Shown: one piece after another, positions 34,037-45,100 of the stretch
How positions within the stretch are numbered: the first letter of the stretch is position 1
Layout: each line of letters opens with the position of its first letter
Assembly: GCA_040901775.1 (NCBI GenBank)
Contig: JBBDYF010000267.1
Span: forward strand, 6,936-70,935
Direction of reading: 5' to 3'
From: CAYLLN01 sp040901775
GTDB lineage: Bacteria > Planctomycetota > Planctomycetia > Pirellulales > Pirellulaceae
Length of the DNA: 64,000 bases
Translations under genes and position numbers: made by a program
Notes under the pieces: model-generated
Told to the model about the DNA's origin: nothing
The model's input: the letters and a program-made list of their open reading frames with translations, nothing else
The model's database searches: none

Positions 34037-34996
34037 ATGCTGGCTGTCCCAACCATGAACCCTGCCGGAACGACCGATCCGGGCCTCGATCTATCCGTCC
34101 AACTGGGACGCCTCTCGCTGAAGAACCCAATTCTTACCGCTTCGGGCACCTTCGGGTATGCCCGCGAGATGCAAGGGCTGGTCGATTTCTCGCGCCTCGG
34201 CGGCATCCTGCCCAAGACGGTCACCAAAGCGTCCCGCGCCGGCAACGCGCCCTGGCGGACGGTCGAAACTGCGAGCGGCTTGTTGAACTCGATCGGCCTG
34301 GACAACGACGGGATCGACGCCTTTCTCGAACATCACCTGCCGTACCTCCGGGAACTTCCCACGGCGATCATTGTCAGCATCGCCGGATCGAATCACGAAG
34401 AGTTCGTCGAGATGGCTCGCCAGCTCGACGGCCAGCCCGGCATTGCGGCGGTCGAGTTGAACATCTCGTGCCCCAATGTGGCGCACGGCGTCGATTTTGG
34501 CGCAGACGCCGGCATGTGTCAGCGACTGGTGAGCGCTGTCCGCAAGGCCTGTTCACTCCCGCTGCTGGCCAAGCTGACTCCCAACGTCACCCGCATTGCC
34601 GACATCGCCCGGGCCGCGGCCGATGGCGGTGCCGATGCGCTCTCGCTGATCAATACGGTGCTCGGCATGGCCATCGACTGGCGCCAGCGGCGACCGCTGC
34701 TGGGCAATGGCATGGGGGGCCTTTCCGGCCCGGCAATCAAGCCGATTGCCTTGCGGTGCGTCTATCAAGTCTCGCAGGCCGTGAAGACGCCGCTGATTGG
34801 CATCGGCGGGATCGCCACCATCGACGACGTGATGGAGTTTCTGGTTGCCGGGGCGTCGGCCGTTCAAATTGGCACCGCCAACTATTATGATCCGACGGTC
34901 ACGATGAAGCTCGTCGATGCCTTGCCCGCGGCGCTCGCGCAGGCGGGCGCTAGCCGAGTCAGCGACGTCGTTGGCACGCTGCGTACTAGTTCCTGA
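34037..34996 (+). CDS. pyrD: Dihydroorotate dehydrogenase, class 1 (PyrD)
   Basis: The enzyme oxidises dihydroorotate to orotate with FMN in pyrimidine synthesis. Blocks are NPILTASGTFGYAREMQGL, PKTVTKASRAGNAPWR, NSIGLDN, and the active-site stretch VELNISCPNV with the catalytic Cys typical of class 1 (class 2 has Ser). GIGGIATIDDVMEFLVAGASAVQIGTA binds FMN phosphate. The NAD-linked class 1B type normally needs PyrK, which is not adjacent. The start is uncertain: ATG 34037 is used (319 residues), ATG 34055 and TTG 34001 are alternatives, and none has a good ribosome-binding site. Confidence 0.9.
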   Translation: MLAVPTMNPAGTTDPGLDLSVQLGRLSLKNPILTASGTFGYAREMQGLVDFSRLGGILPKTVTKASRAGNAPWRTVETASGLLNSIGLDNDGIDAFLEHHLPYLRELPTAIIVSIAGSNHEEFVEMARQLDGQPGIAAVELNISCPNVAHGVDFGADAGMCQRLVSAVRKACSLPLLAKLTPNVTRIADIARAAADGGADALSLINTVLGMAIDWRQRRPLLGNGMGGLSGPAIKPIALRCVYQVSQAVKTPLIGIGGIATIDDVMEFLVAGASAVQIGTANYYDPTVTMKLVDALPAALAQAGASRVSDVVGTLRTSS

Positions 34997-35021
34997 CCTC
35001 TGAACTCTGAACTCTGAACTC
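34994..35021. repeat. 7-bp tandem repeat in the trpS leader
   Basis: TGAACTC occurs three times in a row (35001-35021) after a degenerate TGACCTC unit. The array begins three bases before the pyrD stop region ends and lies 20 bp before the trpS start, where no ribosome-binding site is visible. Confidence 0.85.
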
Positions 35022-35041
35022 CGACTTCTGGCTCCTGACCT

Positions 35042-36010
35042 ATGCGCGTTCTTTCCGGCATTCAACCGACCGGCCGCTTTCACTGGGGCAACTACTTTGG
35101 TGCCATCCGCCAGTACATCGACCTGCAACACGGCAATGAAGCGTACTATTTCATCGCCAATTTGCACGCGCTGACGACGGTGCGCGATCCGGCCGTCTTG
35201 CGGCAGAACACGCTCGACGCCGCGCTCGATCTGTTGGCGCTGGGCCTCGATCCCGCCAAAGCGACGCTCTTTGTGCAGTCCGACGTGCCCGAGGCGAGCG
35301 AACTGTGCTGGCTGCTGATGACCGGCACGAGCATGGGCCTCTTGGAGCGGTGCCACGCCTACAAAGACAAGAAAGACCGCGGCCTCGCCGCCGATGCCGG
35401 CCTGTTTACCTATCCCGTGCTGATGGCCGCCGACATTCTGGCCTACGACGCCAACGTGGTTCCGGTCGGGCAAGATCAGGTGCAGCACATCGAGGTCGCC
35501 CGCGACCTGGCGGGCAGCTTCAACCATCAGTTCGGCGAGACGTTCATCCTGCCGCAAGCCAAGGTGCTGGAAAGCTCGGCCAAGGTGCCCGGAACCGACG
35601 GCGAAAAGATGAGCAAGAGCTACAACAACACTATCGAGATCTTCGAAGAGCCCAAGCTGGCGCGCAAAAAGGTGATGCGAATCACCACCGACTCACGGGC
35701 CATGCACGAGCCCAAGCCGCCCGAGACCGACCCCTTGTTTCAGCTCTATTCGCTGTTTGCCAGCGACCGAGAGCGCGACGAAATGGCCCTGCTCTATCGC
35801 CGGGGCGGCTTCGGATACGGCCAAGTGAAAACGGCACTGGCCGACGTCGCCGAGCAGTTTTTCGCCGAGGCGCGGACCAAGCGGGCCGAACTGGCGGCCG
35901 ATTCAGAGCGAGTCGAAGCGATTCTGGTCGATGGCGCCGCGCGCGCCCGGCGCAAAGCGGGGGCGGTGCTGGCCCGTGCGCAGAAGGCCTGCGGAGTCAA
36001 GCTGCGCTAG
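35042..36010 (+). CDS. trpS: Tryptophanyl-tRNA synthetase
   Basis: Class I aminoacyl-tRNA synthetase charging tRNA-Trp. The 322-residue length is normal for bacterial TrpRS. The HIGH-type motif is PTGRFHWGNYFGA (residues 9-21) and the KMSKS motif is GEKMSKSYNN (about 188-197). The tryptophan pocket and adenylate region are visible in YPVLMAADILAYDANVVPVGQDQVQHIE. The gene follows pyrD by 45 bp on the same strand. The leader is a heptamer repeat without a ribosome-binding site. Confidence 0.95.
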   Translation: MRVLSGIQPTGRFHWGNYFGAIRQYIDLQHGNEAYYFIANLHALTTVRDPAVLRQNTLDAALDLLALGLDPAKATLFVQSDVPEASELCWLLMTGTSMGLLERCHAYKDKKDRGLAADAGLFTYPVLMAADILAYDANVVPVGQDQVQHIEVARDLAGSFNHQFGETFILPQAKVLESSAKVPGTDGEKMSKSYNNTIEIFEEPKLARKKVMRITTDSRAMHEPKPPETDPLFQLYSLFASDRERDEMALLYRRGGFGYGQVKTALADVAEQFFAEARTKRAELAADSERVEAILVDGAARARRKAGAVLARAQKACGVKLR

Positions 36011-36049
36011 GCCCGACGCGCCAGCATCGGGCCCCTGCCGGCGGCAGGC

Positions 36050-38854
36050 TTACCGATCGTTACCAGGCGGCGGGGGAGGCAATTCGATCGTCGGCGGCCG
36101 ATCGACCTTGGGCAGTGGCGGCGGAAGTTCTTCCGCGCCGGGCTGCGGCGGCTTCGCTTTCAGCGCTTTTTGCCCGCCGCCAAAGAGATCGAAGAATGGC
36201 AACTCGATCTTCGGCTCTGCCGGCGTCCGCTGAATGTCGAGTTCGGCTCGGGCGATGATCCGATCGCCATCCTTGATCAGGTGCGCATCGACGCCGCGAA
36301 ACCACTTGAGCAGCGGCGCTTCAAAATCTTCGGGAATCGACGCCAGGCTGTGATTGTCCCAGGCGGTCGAACGCCAGTATTGTAGTCCGTCCCTATTTTC
36401 CTTCAGCTCGTACTTCCCGCCCAGCGGACAGATCAATTGTGCGTCGAGCAGGTCTTCGGCAACTTGGCGGGCCTCGTCCACCGGTACGTGCAGTTGTTGG
36501 TTCAAAGTCTGCAGCAGTTGCGTATTGCCGGCCGAGGCTTCCAGCCCTCGCATGTAGTACAGGCCGTTGACCCAAGGCTCGAACTTCGCTTGCGACAGGT
36601 CGCCCACGTGCAGGCGAATCTGGGCCTCGGTTTCCGCCTCGGCCACACGCAGTTGGGGCGTCACTTCGGCCAGCAACTTCGGATCGAAGGCCAGCACGCT
36701 GAAGCCGGCCCCTTGCCGCCGCCACAAACCAAACGGCAGCCGCGAGAAGCCGTTTTCGTCCGGCACGCTGCCGCCCAGGTTGAAAGGCAGGGCGTCCAGA
36801 AATCCCGCCGCCGGCCACGATCCAACGTAGCCCGGCGTGGTGCGGATCATCTGGAATGTCTTTAGCAAGCCCGTCGGCTGCAAATCGGCCAGCGGCGCCA
36901 TGTCTTGAATGCCGAGAAACAAGTGATGCGGCGGGACCGACGGCAACAGCACGCCGCCGCGGGCCGAAACTTGCATCGAGACGATGTCGTTCTTGGCCGG
37001 AGTGACCAGTTCACGAGTGGGTGGCCCCAGGATCGAGAGCAACCAGCCGTACTTGGATTCGTCGAGCGGTGCCAGCTCGCCGTCGATCACCAGCCGCTCG
37101 CGATCGTCGTCGAGCGCGAAGCGCCGGATGCCGACCATCAAGGGATCCATCCGTCGCCAATCTTGGGCGTAGGCCGCGGTGAGCGACTGCACCCGCTCGG
37201 CTTCGGCGCGGGTGACGCCGCGAATGGCGACGTCGGGAATCGGCACAAAGTAGCCGCGCGCGCCGCGCCGCGAATCGAGCAATCCGTCGTCGGCGAGCAG
37301 CGGGCCGCTGCCATCGGGGCGGCGACCAAAGCCTCGCGGCAACAGTCCCGCCTCCACCAAGTCGTCCACGCTATCGCCGCGCACGTCTTCTCCCTGGGCG
37401 GCCAACCGGGCCAGTTGCAACAGTTCGATGTCGGTGACCGACTTCATTCGCCGTTCGAGTTCGACCTGGTAGGCCGGGCTCAGCAGTCCCTGAAAAAAAG
37501 CCGCGGAAAAATAGACGAAAATGGTGTCTTGCCGATCGAGCGGCATCGCGTCGCGAGCCATGCGGAACTCGTCCGACGCGCCGAGCGAGCCCCGGCCATC
37601 GCTCACTTCCAGGAACCGCTCGACGATCGACCGCGACGTGGAGACCAGGTGATAGTCGCCATCGACGGCATAGAACGACCGGACCCGATTGTCCGGCGTG
37701 GAGAGCAGCGAAACCTCGCGGCCCTCGATCGTCAGAATTTCTTCCGTCGCGCCGAATTCCTGCTCGCGCGCCAGGGCCCGCTTGCGCTGGCCCTGCAGAT
37801 CGCTGCCGAGCACTTCGTTGCGGGCCTGAAAGAGCATGCCGATGGCGGCCCCCTCGTGGGTGAAAGTGTCGCGGCCAATGATCGCCACGTCGGCGATCAC
37901 CCGATCGCCCAGCAGTTCGGCCAGCACGCTTTGTTCCAGCCCCAATTGCCGCTGCACCCGCTTGCTCATCGGGGCGATATAACTGCGCAGCGACACCATG
38001 CTGCTGATGTCGCCGCCGTATTCCTCGACCAGCCGGTTGAGCCACAGGTAGTTCGAAAATCGTCCGAAGCGGACGTAAAAGCACTCGTGCGGAACGTGCA
38101 TGGCCAGCGGCTCGATTTCGGGCTGGGGCAGATCGGCGGGGAGCGGCAGCGGCGCCCAGCGTGCCGCGGGCGGCAAGGCAAGGTCGGCGGGTTCGCCAAA
38201 GTCGCCCCGGCCCAGCATCGTGTCGATCATCACCTCCGAACGGAGACGTTCCATGCTCAAGAGCAGTTCGACCGATTCGGTGGTGAGCGGCGGATTGTCG
38301 TCTGGCCGCAGGCGGTCGAGAAGCGGCGGTTCCAGCCCCAGACGACGGGAAAGCATCGTCGTCAGGTAGTCGTGAACGAGCGGCGGATGGTTGCCCGCAG
38401 CGCGTGCCTCGCGCGCGGTCGTGCTGTACTGACGCCACCAGGCGGTCAACTGCCGATCGAAAGCCCGCGGATTCGCGCGCACCGGTTGCAGCGAAAGCTC
38501 GATCGCGTCGGGCGTGTAAAGGGTAATCTCGAGCGGCGCTTCCCCGCGAAACAGAAAGTACACCGTCGCAGCGCCGGCGGGACGGTCGGTCGGATCCCCC
38601 AGCACTTGGCCAATCAGCCGGCCGAGGAGCCGCGTTCCCACGGCCGGATAGAGCACGCGGCCAGCGCGATCTTGAATGACCACCCGGTTGAGGTCGATGG
38701 CGACCTCGGGCCCGCTGACGGTGATTCGCGCCACGCCAAACGGCCGGCCGACGAAGGCCTCGCCTTCGACGCGGGCATAAGCGGCTGCTTGCAGGCTCGG
38801 CAGCACGGCGGCTGCCGCCAGCAGGGCGACCAACTGGGGTTGGCGAAGATTCAT
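36050..38854 (-). CDS. Large exported protein of unknown function
   Basis: A 934-residue protein with a signal peptide (residues 1-26, ending QAAAYA). The first 150 residues look beta-rich; the central region contains an alpha/beta pattern (FYVRFGRFSNYLWLNRLVEEYGG, VIADVAIIGRDTFTHEG) that some planctomycete proteins share. The last 60 residues are Pro-rich (ELPPPLPKVDRPPTIELPPP). ATG 38854 follows GAAGGAG. No catalytic motif was recognised. It is convergent with trpS, 40 bp apart, and divergent from the giant membrane protein. Confidence 0.7.
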   Translation of the reverse strand: MNLRQPQLVALLAAAAVLPSLQAAAYARVEGEAFVGRPFGVARITVSGPEVAIDLNRVVIQDRAGRVLYPAVGTRLLGRLIGQVLGDPTDRPAGAATVYFLFRGEAPLEITLYTPDAIELSLQPVRANPRAFDRQLTAWWRQYSTTAREARAAGNHPPLVHDYLTTMLSRRLGLEPPLLDRLRPDDNPPLTTESVELLLSMERLRSEVMIDTMLGRGDFGEPADLALPPAARWAPLPLPADLPQPEIEPLAMHVPHECFYVRFGRFSNYLWLNRLVEEYGGDISSMVSLRSYIAPMSKRVQRQLGLEQSVLAELLGDRVIADVAIIGRDTFTHEGAAIGMLFQARNEVLGSDLQGQRKRALAREQEFGATEEILTIEGREVSLLSTPDNRVRSFYAVDGDYHLVSTSRSIVERFLEVSDGRGSLGASDEFRMARDAMPLDRQDTIFVYFSAAFFQGLLSPAYQVELERRMKSVTDIELLQLARLAAQGEDVRGDSVDDLVEAGLLPRGFGRRPDGSGPLLADDGLLDSRRGARGYFVPIPDVAIRGVTRAEAERVQSLTAAYAQDWRRMDPLMVGIRRFALDDDRERLVIDGELAPLDESKYGWLLSILGPPTRELVTPAKNDIVSMQVSARGGVLLPSVPPHHLFLGIQDMAPLADLQPTGLLKTFQMIRTTPGYVGSWPAAGFLDALPFNLGGSVPDENGFSRLPFGLWRRQGAGFSVLAFDPKLLAEVTPQLRVAEAETEAQIRLHVGDLSQAKFEPWVNGLYYMRGLEASAGNTQLLQTLNQQLHVPVDEARQVAEDLLDAQLICPLGGKYELKENRDGLQYWRSTAWDNHSLASIPEDFEAPLLKWFRGVDAHLIKDGDRIIARAELDIQRTPAEPKIELPFFDLFGGGQKALKAKPPQPGAEELPPPLPKVDRPPTIELPPPPPGNDR

Positions 38855-39144
38855 CAACTGCTCCTTCCGATCCGGATAGGCGGTACATACCGGTCAGGAA
38901 AAAACGGATTGTTATTCCGCCTTTCCAGAGTCCGATTTCAAGCGGAGGGCTCTGGGTTAGGCAACATTGTACCCCCCGACGCGAATGCAGGATGCCGGGG
39001 AACCGGTCCCCGGATCACGAAGCAACCGTTGCGCCGTAAAAACTCGACAAAGCGTCTGGATTTCCGTTACAGTGAGCCGCAGCGCGGTGCTGGCGCGGGC
39101 CAGCGGCCCGGAATCGCGACGGAAGGTCTGCAAAGGCATCCCGA

Positions 39145-42100
39145 ATGGGCGACGAACTTCTGGCCTTTTTGTGCGGGCTCGCCTTTTTCCTGGTCGTCGT
39201 CACCGTCGTCGGCCACTTGCTGTGGCTGCTCGCTGCCGCCATTTTCCGCTCGATTAGCGGCGAACTACGGCCCCAACCAGTATCTACCGGGAGACAGTGC
39301 GCCCAGTGCGGGGCCGCGGCGAGCGTGCAGGGGGGCCGCTGCACGGCTTGCGGCGCGGTGCCGGCGATCGTGCCAGGAGAGGCGCAGCGCGAAGAGCTAA
39401 AGAGCACGGCCCGGCAATTATGGCGGCTGCTATGGGAGCGCCGCATCTCGCAGCGGCAATACGACGAGATGATGGTTCCCGTCATGGCCGATTTGTCGCG
39501 GCAGGCCGTGCTGCCACCCGCGACATTGCCGATCAACGCCGACGACAGCATCGTCGATGCGCAACTCGTCGAAACACCCGCGCCAATAGCCGGGACCGAA
39601 CCTGGTCCCGGAGTGCCGCCAGGAATGCCTCTACCGCGAAAGCCCACGGCTCGGCAGGAGCCTCGCCCTCCCGAGTTACCTCCCCCCGTCTTTGTTGAGC
39701 CTCCCCGGCCGGCCCGCTCGCTGGCCGACATGCTGCAGAGCTTCATGGAGGAGAGCAACATTCGCTGGGGAGAAATCCTGGCGGCCCTGCTGATTGTGCT
39801 CAGTTCCGTCGGGCTGGTGATCAGCCTGCGAAACCAGCTCAAATCCATTCCCTATTTTCCGGCGCTCTTGTTTACGGTCTTCACGGTTTCGTTCCACGGC
39901 GCGGGAATCTATACGCTGCGCCGCTGGAACCTGCACGCGGTCAGCCGCGTCATTCTGATCATCTCGCTGCTCTTGGTGCCGCTCACCTTTAGCGCGGCGG
40001 TGGTGATGTCGGGCTCGGGCGAGTCGCAGCGGGCCGTGACCGACCCGCTGTTTCTGGCGGCTCTGGTCGTGGGGACGGCAATTTTTGCTTGGGTTACGCT
40101 TTCGGCCAGCGGCGAACTGGTCGGCGAAGGCAAATGGCGGCTCGCCATCGGCGTGCTCGGCTGCTCGCTTTCGCAGGTGGCTATTCAGCGGATCGACCTG
40201 GCCACGCTCGGTTTCTGGGGGTTGCATCTGGCCGCCGGCATTCCGCTGGCTTGCTTTTTGGCCGCGACCGGCGGGCAACTGCTCCGTTGGCGCGCCGCGC
40301 CGCAACTTTCCCGCCGGCGAACGAATCAGATCTTCCTGGTGCTGGGAATCGCACTCTTTGCCCTGCTGGCGCCGCTGGCGCTGTTGCTGATGCGGGCCGA
40401 ACCTCGCTGGTTTACCGCTGCCCGGCTGAGCCCCGCTCTGAGCCTGGCCGCCGCCATGATTTTGGCGCTGGGACTGTTGGTGCATCGCCGCACGACGGCC
40501 CGCGACCTGGCGACGTTGCAAACCGCCGGCACCGCCATTGGGTTCTGCGGCGGCTTTTTGCTGCTGGTGCTGGTCGGCCTGGCCTGGCCCGAACCCGAAC
40601 TGCTGTGCGCCGTGGGCATCGTCAATGCCCTGGTCCTGTTTGGCTTGGCGATTGGCGGACGGCTGGATTGGCTGCACGCGCCGGCGATCGCTTGCGCCGC
40701 CTTGGCCGCGGTGATCGGGCTGCACCTGGCGCAGGGTCACTTCGCTGATCGTAGTGCGCTGGCAATTCGAATCCTCGAAGCGACCTTGATGGCCCGCACC
40801 AGCCTGCTGCTCACTGGGCTGGCAGCGCTGGCGGGCATGCTGGCCGAATGGCTGCGGCGTCAGCAGCGCGAGGAATCGACCGTCTGGCTGGCCGGCGCGG
40901 CCGTTCTTTCGATCCTGAGCATCGCGATTGCGGCCGTCGCCGGTTTCGTTCCCATCCGCGGCTGGCAGCAAGACGCCGACCTGGCGGCACCGCTGATCGT
41001 GCTTTATGGCGTGGCATTCATCTTTGCCGGCCCCCTGACCCGGCGGCCTGCCCTCGTTGCTACCGGCTCATTTCTGCTCTGGGCAGGATTGGTGCAGGCG
41101 ACGACTTTCAATACGACCATTCGCACCGCGCTCGCCGCGCAAAACCTGCTCCCCGAGCGGAGCATTTTGGTGGCGACGTTGCTGCACGCGGCGATCACCG
41201 CGGGAATCGCCCTCGCCGCCGTCGGTCGGCAGATCGCTGCCGGCCGCGCACAATTTCGCCGCTGGGAGCATTCCGAGCGCGCGGAACATTTGGTTTGGCC
41301 TTTGTCGGCTGGAGCGGCAGTTTCGCTGCTCGCCGTGCTACCAGCAATCTGCTGGGTCTGGAACGGCGAGCTCGCCTGGCATTCGGCTTATGCGCTGTCG
41401 GCCGCCGCGGCTTGGGGGGCTGTCGCCCTGGCACAGCGCTGGAAGTGGGCTGTGTCGGGATTGCAAGCGATGCTGGTCCTGGCCCCGGCACTGTTGGCCG
41501 CCGATGCCTGGCAGGCCCATCGCGCCAACGATCCGTGGTGGGGAGCCCAGCATCTGGATTTGCAGTTGATCCAGCTCGCCCTGGCCGCGATCTTTTGGAG
41601 CGCCACCCGCCGCCTGTCTAGCCGCAGCGAGCTCGCACGCGATCTGCTGACTGCGCCGTGGCCCGCGGTCGATCAGGTATTGCTCGGCTTCGCGACCCTC
41701 GCCACGCCAGCGCTGTGTTTTCTTTGGTCGCTGAACGACCTGGCCGGGGAACTTGGTTTTGACGCCTCGTATCGCGCGGCTGGATTTCCTGGCACTGAGT
41801 TATCATCGCTCGTCGGACGCGGATTCGTATTGCTGCTGGTTTTGCTGCTGGCCCTCGTGGCTTGCTGCTGGGAGCGCGTGACGGCCGCGGCCTTAATTGG
41901 CCTGGGAATTGCCTCGTTCGCCGCGGTCTTTCTGATTGCCCAATTCTGGGACGAGACCGACGCCGTCGCCTCCGCCGTCCGTTGGGCAGCCGGCGGCTAT
42001 GCCCTCGCCTGGGCTCTGCCATTCGTCTTTCGCCGGCAGCTTGCCATTGGCGCCAAGCGGCTGGCGTGGTTGCGCTGGGAACGAAAAACTGCCGCCAGGG

Positions 42101-45100
42101 GAACGCCGCCACTGACGTTCTCACTGGGTCTGGCGCAGTGGTACTGCTTCCAGCCGCTGCTGCTCGGCGGCGTGACGGTTCTGGCACTCGCCACGCTCGC
42201 CGTCGCGCAAATCGCCAGCGGAGTGCCGCTGCGTGGGCCGGGGATCGGCTCGATCTTTCACCAGATCGGTCCCACTGCATCCTACGCGGGGCCGCTGCTG
42301 GCGCTGGTCGCCGTTTTGCTGGCTTACGCGGTTCGCGAGCGGCAGGCGGGATTCGCCCTGGGGGGCTCGGCCGTCTTTCAACTTGCCGCGAACCTGGCGT
42401 TCCTGTTGTATGTGACCACGACGCCGGCCTTGCCCCCGGCCATTCGCTGGATCGAGTGGCTGCAATGGAACTCGATCGCGGCAGGAGCGTATGCATTGGT
42501 CTGGCTGGGCCTGCGGCGCTGGATACCTGGCGGACGAATCCTGCTCGACGTGCAGACGGTCGCGAGCGCCGCTCTCACGTTCTGCCTCGCGGCGTGGGGG
42601 GTGCAAGCGATTGCCATCCATCCACTCACTCCACCGCCCGAAACGGCCCAGATCGGAGCATGGCTCAGTTATGCCGCACTCGCGCTGGCGAGCGCAGGCA
42701 TCGGCTGGCAATTCGCGCCGCGACTGAAGCACGCCGGCGATCTGGCGGTATGTTTGGCCACCGCGCTCGTTCCGCTGGTTGCTTGCTCGCTCGACGCACG
42801 AGACACGGCGCGCCACTGGTATGCCTACCACACGCTGCTGTGCGGCTGGCTGGCCCTGGGAATGCTGGCGACCGCGGCCATTGCGATGCGGCGCTATGTG
42901 ACTCAATTCACCGCAGCACCCAGCCACGTTTTGGCAGCGATCCTCGCCACTCTTGTGACCCTGCTCGCCATTTGGGGCGCGAGCCGCGACCCCGGCCAGC
43001 CCTGGTGGTCGTTCGGGGCCACGCTGGGCGTGCTGGCCACGATCGGGACGCTAGGCATCGTCCGCCGCAGCCAGCCGTACGCCTATGGCTCGGTCGCACT
43101 GGCGGGACTGGGGGTGATTCTGTTCTGGGTCGGCTCGCGTAGCAGTCTCTGGTACGGACTAGGGCTGGACAGCCTGCCCGCGATTGCCGAACAAGCCCTG
43201 CTGGCGATGATCGTGGTCGCCGGATTCTGGCTCGGCCTCGAAATCCGTGCCCAGCGGCGCGAGGATGCTTCGTTCGACCGGCTTTGGCCTGGCTCGGGAA
43301 TCCATGCCACGCTGATCGTGATTGGATTCCCTCTGTATGCGCTGTGGCGGCTGGCAAACGCCGCCTGGTCGTCAGAACCCTTGAGCATGCAGCCGCGGGA
43401 TGTGGTGGCGATCGCTGTGGTGGTTTCGTGGGGACTACTGATCGCGGGCACGCTCTGGGACCGGCGGGCGATGTTCGCACTTCCCATGCTGTATCTGGGC
43501 GGTTTGTGCGTCTCGCTGCTGGCGATCGAGCTCTGCCAGCCGCTGTTTGCGCCGCCCGGCGAGCGGTTGGCCGTGCTGCTGCTCGCCCTGGCGGTGCAGG
43601 CAGCCTTTGCCGGGCAACTGTGGAGCTACGGAGCGAACCTTTCGGTCCTTGGCGCGCGGCTGGACATTTCCGATCCCATCGGCGGCCTGGCCCGCACCGA
43701 GCGCTGGCTGCCGCCGGTCAATCTGGCGCTCGCCGCCCTCGTGTGCCTGGGAGCGTTGCCGCTGGTGCTCAATCTAGACCGGCTCGAGCTGCGCGTCGTG
43801 GCGGCCTGGGCGCCGGCCGTCGCCGCCTGGGGAGTTCTCTGTCTCGCTCAACAGCGGCGGCGCGATGCCTTGCAATTGACCGCGCTATTGCTCGCCGGAT
43901 TGACGGCCGTGTATCTCGGCTGGGCGCAGCTCGATCCCGACGAAGCGGCCCAGACCTGGGGGCTGAGCCGCGCGTTTCGCCTGTTGATGGTGCTGGCCGC
44001 GGCGACGTTCGCCTATGGCCTGGTTTTGCCCCGGTTCTTGCTGACCGCCGGCTCGTGGCACATGGCCACGCGGCGGGCGGGCTTTGCGTCGGGCGTGGCG
44101 GCGATGGCCACATTCATTGCCGTGCTCGCTTTGGAAGTGATGCTGTTCCAGCCCGGCGTCGATGCGCCGATCGACGGCGTGCAGGTGGCGGCCATTGCCG
44201 TGGTGCTGGTGGGCCTGATTGCGGGCCTGTTGTCGCTGGCTTTGCTGCCCGAGTGGAAAGAGGACGCAGCGTCCAGCCAACTGCAACGCCAGGCGTATGT
44301 CTATGCGGCCGAAGCGACCGGAGCGCTGCTCTTTGCGCATCTTTACATCTGCCGGCCGACCTGGTTCGACACGGCGCTGCGTCCCTACTGGCCGTTGATC
44401 GTCATGGGCATCGCCTTTGCCGGCGTTGGCCTGAGCGAGCTGTGCCACCGCTTTCGCATCCGCGTGCTGGCCGAGCCGCTGGAGCGCACCGGCGCTCTAT
44501 TGCCGCTCTTGCCGGTGCTGGGAGTTTGGATCGTCTCGGCCCGAACCGAATACTCGCTGCTGCTGTTGGTCGTGGGACTGCTGTACCTCGTTCTGAGCGT
44601 CACGCGCAAAAGCTGGGCCGCCTTGATCGCCGCGGCCCTGGCAGGCAACGGCGCGCTGTGGGCCTTGCTCGATCGCACGAGGTTCGACGTCGCCAGCAAC
44701 CCGCAGTTCTGGCTGATTCCTCCGGCCCTCTCGGTGCTGGCCGCGGCTCAGCTCAACCGGAGTCGCCTGCCGCCGCCAACCCTGGCCGCGATTCGCTACC
44801 TGGCGACGATCGTCATCTATCTCAGCTCGACGAGCGAGATTTTCATTCGCGGCGTGGGCGAGAGCCTGTGGCCGCCAATGATTTTGGCTGGCCTTTCGGT
44901 GGCGGGAGCTATGCTGGGGATCATGCTCCGCATCCGGGCATTTTTGTACCTCGGCTCGTCCTTTACGTTGCTGGCCCTGATTACGATGGTCTGGCACGCC
45001 TCGCGGGCGATCGAGCACGTCTGGCCCTGGTGGGCGTTTGGCATCGGCCTGGGGATCGCCATCCTGGTGCTGTTTGGCGTGTTCGAGAAGAAGCGGCCAG

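Noticed and set aside
36905..39400. 831-codon plus-strand frame opposite the large exported protein
   Set aside because: Antisense of a gene with a signal peptide and ribosome-binding site; composition (Arg, Gln, His, Gly) is typical of a shadow frame.
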